From an uncultured Collinsella sp. (lineage in GTDB: Bacteria > Actinomycetota > Coriobacteriia > Coriobacteriales > Coriobacteriaceae): 8,032 nt of DNA. Shown piece by piece: positions 5,770 to 8,032 of this stretch. The stretch lies in the NCBI GenBank assembly GCA_900757385.1, contig CAAENO010000109.1:1-8032 (forward strand). The letters are read 5' to 3'. Under the pieces are notes generated by a model, which was given only the letters and a program-made list of their open reading frames with translations, did no database searches and was not told the origin of the DNA. The translations under genes and the position numbers were made by a program. Each line of letters begins with the position of its first letter. The stretch's first letter is position 1.

Positions 5770-5874
5770 GCGAAGCCATCTGGCGGGCAATCTGCCGCTC
5801 AGCTTCGACGGCATGACCAGAAGGTCAATGCCGTCTCGCTTCACGGCACCTTGCCTCGCCAGCTGGCTTCTCGC
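5770..5874. repeat. Long multi-segment hairpin between lacB and the epimerase gene
   Basis: Paired arms nest in order: GCGAAGCCA (5770-5778) with 5864-5874 (2-base bulge), CTGGCG (5780-5785) with 5857-5862, GGCAA (5786-5790) with 5851-5855, TGCCG (5793-5797) with 5844-5848, GACGGCAT (5807-5814) with 5828-5835, and GACC (5815-5818) with 5823-5826 around loop AGAA. In all, about 37 base pairs fit in 105 nt, with one open internal loop. It could be a structured RNA, a processed 3' UTR or a palindromic repeat. The rest of the gap (5880-6085) shows only weak inverted repeats and no gene. Confidence 0.65.
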
Positions 5875-6090
5875 TGATGTCTGAGTGACCTGTGGGGTTA
5901 CCGCTGTTGTTGCGAAGCGTTCTGGTATGGCAAGTTGCTCCGATAACACGTTTGCTTGCTTGGCTTGAGTGCTTCGTTTTGGCGGCCCCCGGCATTCTGC
6001 AGCTTTTCAATTGACGGCTCGCGTTTCTGTGAGGGGGCGCGGGCCGGTTTTCTATCAGCCCCACTGACTTGGCGGGCTGTCGTAAGAAAG

Positions 6091-6096
6091 GGAAGG
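6091..6096 (+). promoter_or_regulatory. Ribosome binding site of the epimerase gene
   Basis: GGAAGG lies five bases before ATG 6102. This favours ATG 6102 over the in-frame TTG at 6069, which has no ribosome site and adds residues not expected in the family. Confidence 0.72.
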
Positions 6097-6101
6097 CTCC
6101 T

Positions 6102-6983
6102 ATGGAGTTTGTTCTTGATAACGGTTCTATCCGCGTAGCACTGAGCACGGCTGGCGGATCGTTCACTTCTATTGCGGCCAACGGCCGTGAGTACCTGTGG
6201 CAGGGTGACCCGGCGGTCTGGTCGGGCCAGGCACCCATTTGTTTCCCGATCTGCGGCGGCCTTCGCGACGGTCACGCAATGACCATGGGCGGCCGCGAGG
6301 TTAGGCTCGCCCGCCACGGCTTTGCGCGCAAACAGGAGTGGAAGCTCGAGGAGCAGGGCGACAACATGGTTGCGCTGAGCCTAAGCTCTGCCGACCATGC
6401 CGAACTGCTCGAGCAGTATCCGTATCCGTTTAAGATCGTCGCGCGCTACACGATCGATGCGGCTAAGGTGGCCGTGTCGTACGAGGTGACCAATGAGGGC
6501 ACCGAGGATATGCCATTCTTTGTGGGTGGCCACCCCGGCTTTAAGTGCCCGCTCGACGAGGGCGAGTCCTATGACGATTACGAGCTCCGTTTTGATCAGC
6601 GTGAGGCCGCCGAGCTCTGTACTGCCGTTCCCTCGACGGGCTTGATTGATGTTGAGCATCGCAGCAAGAACCCTATGATCGACCAGAACCTGCCGCTGAC
6701 CCACGAACTCTTCGACTTCGCGGAGACCATCTTTGACGTGCTCGAGAGCCGCGTGGTTACGCTGACCAAGAAAACCGAGGACAAGGGCGTGCGCCTGACG
6801 TTCCCCGACATGCCGTACCTGATTGTGTGGAGCAAGCCCGAGGGCGACTTTGTGGCCGTAGAACCGTGGGGCGGCCTGTCTACCTGCTCCGATGAGGACG
6901 ATATTCTGGAGCACAAGCGTGGCTGCCTGGTTGCCAAGCCGGGGGAGACCGTCATCCGCGGTTTTGAGATCGAGATCCTTTAA
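6102..6983 (+). CDS. lacX: Aldose 1-epimerase family protein, LacX type
   Basis: This 293-residue protein resembles the galactose mutarotase superfamily, specifically the LacX branch found in lac operons of lactic acid bacteria. Members are expected to interconvert alpha and beta anomers of a sugar or sugar phosphate in the cytoplasm; the true substrate of LacX proteins is poorly defined. Features are an N-terminal beta-rich start (DNGSIRVALSTAGGSFTSI), ARHGFARKQEW near 70-80 with His72, VGGHPGFKCPL near 141-151 with His144, and VAVEPWGGLSTC near 251-262, whose Glu254 fits the catalytic glutamate. The two histidines and the Glu are the expected active-site set. It ends 56 bases before lacC with no terminator between, so the two are probably an operon. 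The symbol rests on family resemblance and context. Confidence 0.85.
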   Translation: MEFVLDNGSIRVALSTAGGSFTSIAANGREYLWQGDPAVWSGQAPICFPICGGLRDGHAMTMGGREVRLARHGFARKQEWKLEEQGDNMVALSLSSADHAELLEQYPYPFKIVARYTIDAAKVAVSYEVTNEGTEDMPFFVGGHPGFKCPLDEGESYDDYELRFDQREAAELCTAVPSTGLIDVEHRSKNPMIDQNLPLTHELFDFAETIFDVLESRVVTLTKKTEDKGVRLTFPDMPYLIVWSKPEGDFVAVEPWGGLSTCSDEDDILEHKRGCLVAKPGETVIRGFEIEIL

Positions 6984-7028
6984 AGAGCTATCGTATGTTT
7001 GGGGTCGCACATGTCGTGCCCCGGAAAC

Positions 7029-7033
7029 AGGAG
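7029..7033 (+). promoter_or_regulatory. Ribosome binding site of lacC
   Basis: AGGAG lies six bases before ATG 7040. It selects this start over the in-frame ATG at 6995, which would add 15 residues before the conserved MILTVTMNPSID start. Confidence 0.82.
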
Positions 7034-7039
7034 TTCAAT

Positions 7040-7975
7040 ATGATTCTGACCGTTACCATGAACCCGTCGATTGATACGCGCTATCAGCTCGACAAGCTGA
7101 TCATCGACGATGTTAACCGTGTGACGCCCGAAAAGACCGCTGGCGGCAAGGGCCTCAACGTGAGTCGCGTGCTGCTGCAGCTGGGCGACGACGTGCTCGC
7201 GACCGGCCTGCTCGGCGGCCACATGGGTGCCTATATGGCCGAGCTTATGGATGCCGACGGCGTCAAGAACGACTTTGTGCCCATCGCCGGTGAGACGCGC
7301 ATTTGCCTGAATATTCTGCACGAGGGTAATCAGACCGAGCTGCTGGAGAGCGGCCCGCAGATTGCGCCTGCCGAGCTTGAGGCCTTTACGGCCAAGTTCG
7401 CCGAGCTTGCGGCGAAGGCGGACGTTGTGACGCTTTCGGGCTCGCTGCCGCGTGGCGTCGATGCCGGCTACTATGCCGAGCTCGTCAAGATCGCCGAGGA
7501 GGCGGGCGCCAAGGTGCTGCTCGACACCTCGGGTGCATCGCTGGAGGCAGCGCTGGAGTCCGACGCTAAGCCCGAGCTCGTAAAGCCCAACCTGACCGAG
7601 ATTAACGGCCTACTGGGTACGTCCTTTACGACCGATGATGTCGATGCCCTGCGCGAGGCGCTTGCCGCCGATGGCCGCTTTGCCGGTATCCCCTGGGTTG
7701 TCGTTTCGATGGGCGCTGCCGGTTCGGTGGGCTTCCATGAGGGTCGCGCGTTCCGCGCCAAGACGCCCGCGATTGCGGCTGTGAACGCAACGGGTTCCGG
7801 CGACTCGACCATCGCCGGTTTTGCGCATGCCATTGCTGCTGGTGCCGACGACGTCACGGTGCTCAAGACCGCCAATACCTGCGGCAAGCTCAACGCCATG
7901 GATCCCAAGACCGGCCACCTGGTCATGGACCGCTGGGACGAGATCTACAACAACGTTGTCGTGACTGAACTGTAG
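7040..7975 (+). CDS. lacC: Tagatose-6-phosphate kinase
   Basis: This cytoplasmic PfkB/ribokinase-family enzyme uses ATP to phosphorylate D-tagatose-6-phosphate to tagatose-1,6-bisphosphate, the step after LacAB. From ATG 7040 it is 311 residues, the normal length. It begins MILTVTMNPSID. The substrate-binding KTAGGKGLNVSRVL is near 32-45, GETRICLNILHEGNQTE near 84-100, SGSLPRG near 133-139, VKPNLTEI near 181-188, and the ATP/catalytic motif NATGSGDSTIAGF near 249-261, with Asp255 as probable base. The pattern matches LacC more closely than 1-phosphofructokinase FruK, the main alternative; both are in the same subfamily, and the lac neighbours decide. The aldolase LacD that would follow is not seen before the window ends. 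Confidence 0.95.
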   Translation: MILTVTMNPSIDTRYQLDKLIIDDVNRVTPEKTAGGKGLNVSRVLLQLGDDVLATGLLGGHMGAYMAELMDADGVKNDFVPIAGETRICLNILHEGNQTELLESGPQIAPAELEAFTAKFAELAAKADVVTLSGSLPRGVDAGYYAELVKIAEEAGAKVLLDTSGASLEAALESDAKPELVKPNLTEINGLLGTSFTTDDVDALREALAADGRFAGIPWVVVSMGAAGSVGFHEGRAFRAKTPAIAAVNATGSGDSTIAGFAHAIAAGADDVTVLKTANTCGKLNAMDPKTGHLVMDRWDEIYNNVVVTEL

Positions 7976-7976
7976 A

Positions 7977-8032
7977 GTTACGGCGTTTTACCAAACACCG
8001 TAACCAGCCGACGCTGCAAACCCGCCAGAGCG
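7977..8032 (+). repeat. Hairpin plus 3' repeat copy 2 after lacC (cut by window end)
   Basis: Two bases after the lacC stop, a 12-bp stem with one C-A mismatch (arm GTTACGGCGTTT, loop TACC, 7977-8004) resembles the hairpin after lacB. Downstream, CCGACGCTGCAAA (8008-8020) matches TCGACGCTGCGAA (5762-5774) at 11 of 13 positions. CCCGCCA at 8021-8027 is the complement of TGGCGGG in copy 1. No T run follows the stem before the window ends, so termination is uncertain. Confidence 0.58.

Noticed and set aside
5880..6085. Weak hairpins such as CGAAGC (5913-5918) with GCTTCG (5971-5976)
   Set aside because: Short stems with long loops in GC-rich sequence are expected by chance; not strong enough to list as a separate feature.
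6069..6101. Upstream TTG start for the epimerase
   Set aside because: ATG 6102 has a good ribosome site and begins with the expected family N-terminus.
6995..7039. Upstream ATG for lacC
   Set aside because: It has no ribosome site, and the added 15 residues precede the conserved LacC N-terminus, whose own ATG has AGGAG at proper spacing.

Overview
The window looks like a chromosomal segment of a Collinsella-like gut actinobacterium (Coriobacteriia). The evidence is high-GC coding sequence with C/G-rich third positions, together with lac-type sugar genes that are close to those of Firmicutes. The taxon is an inference from composition and gene content.

The content is a lactose/galactose-6-phosphate (tagatose pathway) gene cluster split into several transcription units. 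On the minus strand, 1-1010 is the start of lacE (lactose PTS EIIC, cut by the window edge). Divergent from it at 1368-2372 is a LacI-family regulator. The 357-nt gap between them holds two nearly identical palindromic operator-like sites whose centres are 120 bp apart. After a gap with three GTTCA motifs at exact 21-bp spacing comes lacF (lactose EIIA, 2587-2925) with a strong terminator. A 464-nt stretch follows with no convincing gene. It holds two tandem REP-like units, a 150-nt element bounded by perfect 23-bp inverted repeats, and a possible promoter. At 3390-4403 is a multi-pass membrane protein I do not recognise, with its own strong terminator.

A second regulatory gap (4478-4698) is crowded with palindromes and GTTCA-type motifs. 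It precedes lacA (4711-5139) and lacB (5203-5727), the two subunits of galactose-6-phosphate isomerase. After lacB lies a 374-nt gap with a terminator-like hairpin and a 105-nt multi-segment hairpin. Then come a LacX-type aldose epimerase (6102-6983) and lacC (tagatose-6-phosphate kinase, 7040-7975). The hairpin after lacB and the sequence next to it are repeated after lacC at the right edge.

Together the genes would import and phosphorylate lactose or galactose (LacE, LacF and an EIIB outside the visible part), isomerise galactose-6-phosphate to tagatose-6-phosphate (LacAB) and phosphorylate it to tagatose-1,6-bisphosphate (LacC). The epimerase may interconvert sugar anomers. The aldolase LacD and phospho-beta-galactosidase LacG are not in the window.

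I see no clearly new protein system. The most unusual material is non-coding: the inverted-repeat element at 3122-3271, the long hairpin at 5770-5874, the repeated 3' element behind lacB and lacC, and the operator arrays. The unknown membrane protein is the one uncharacterised gene.
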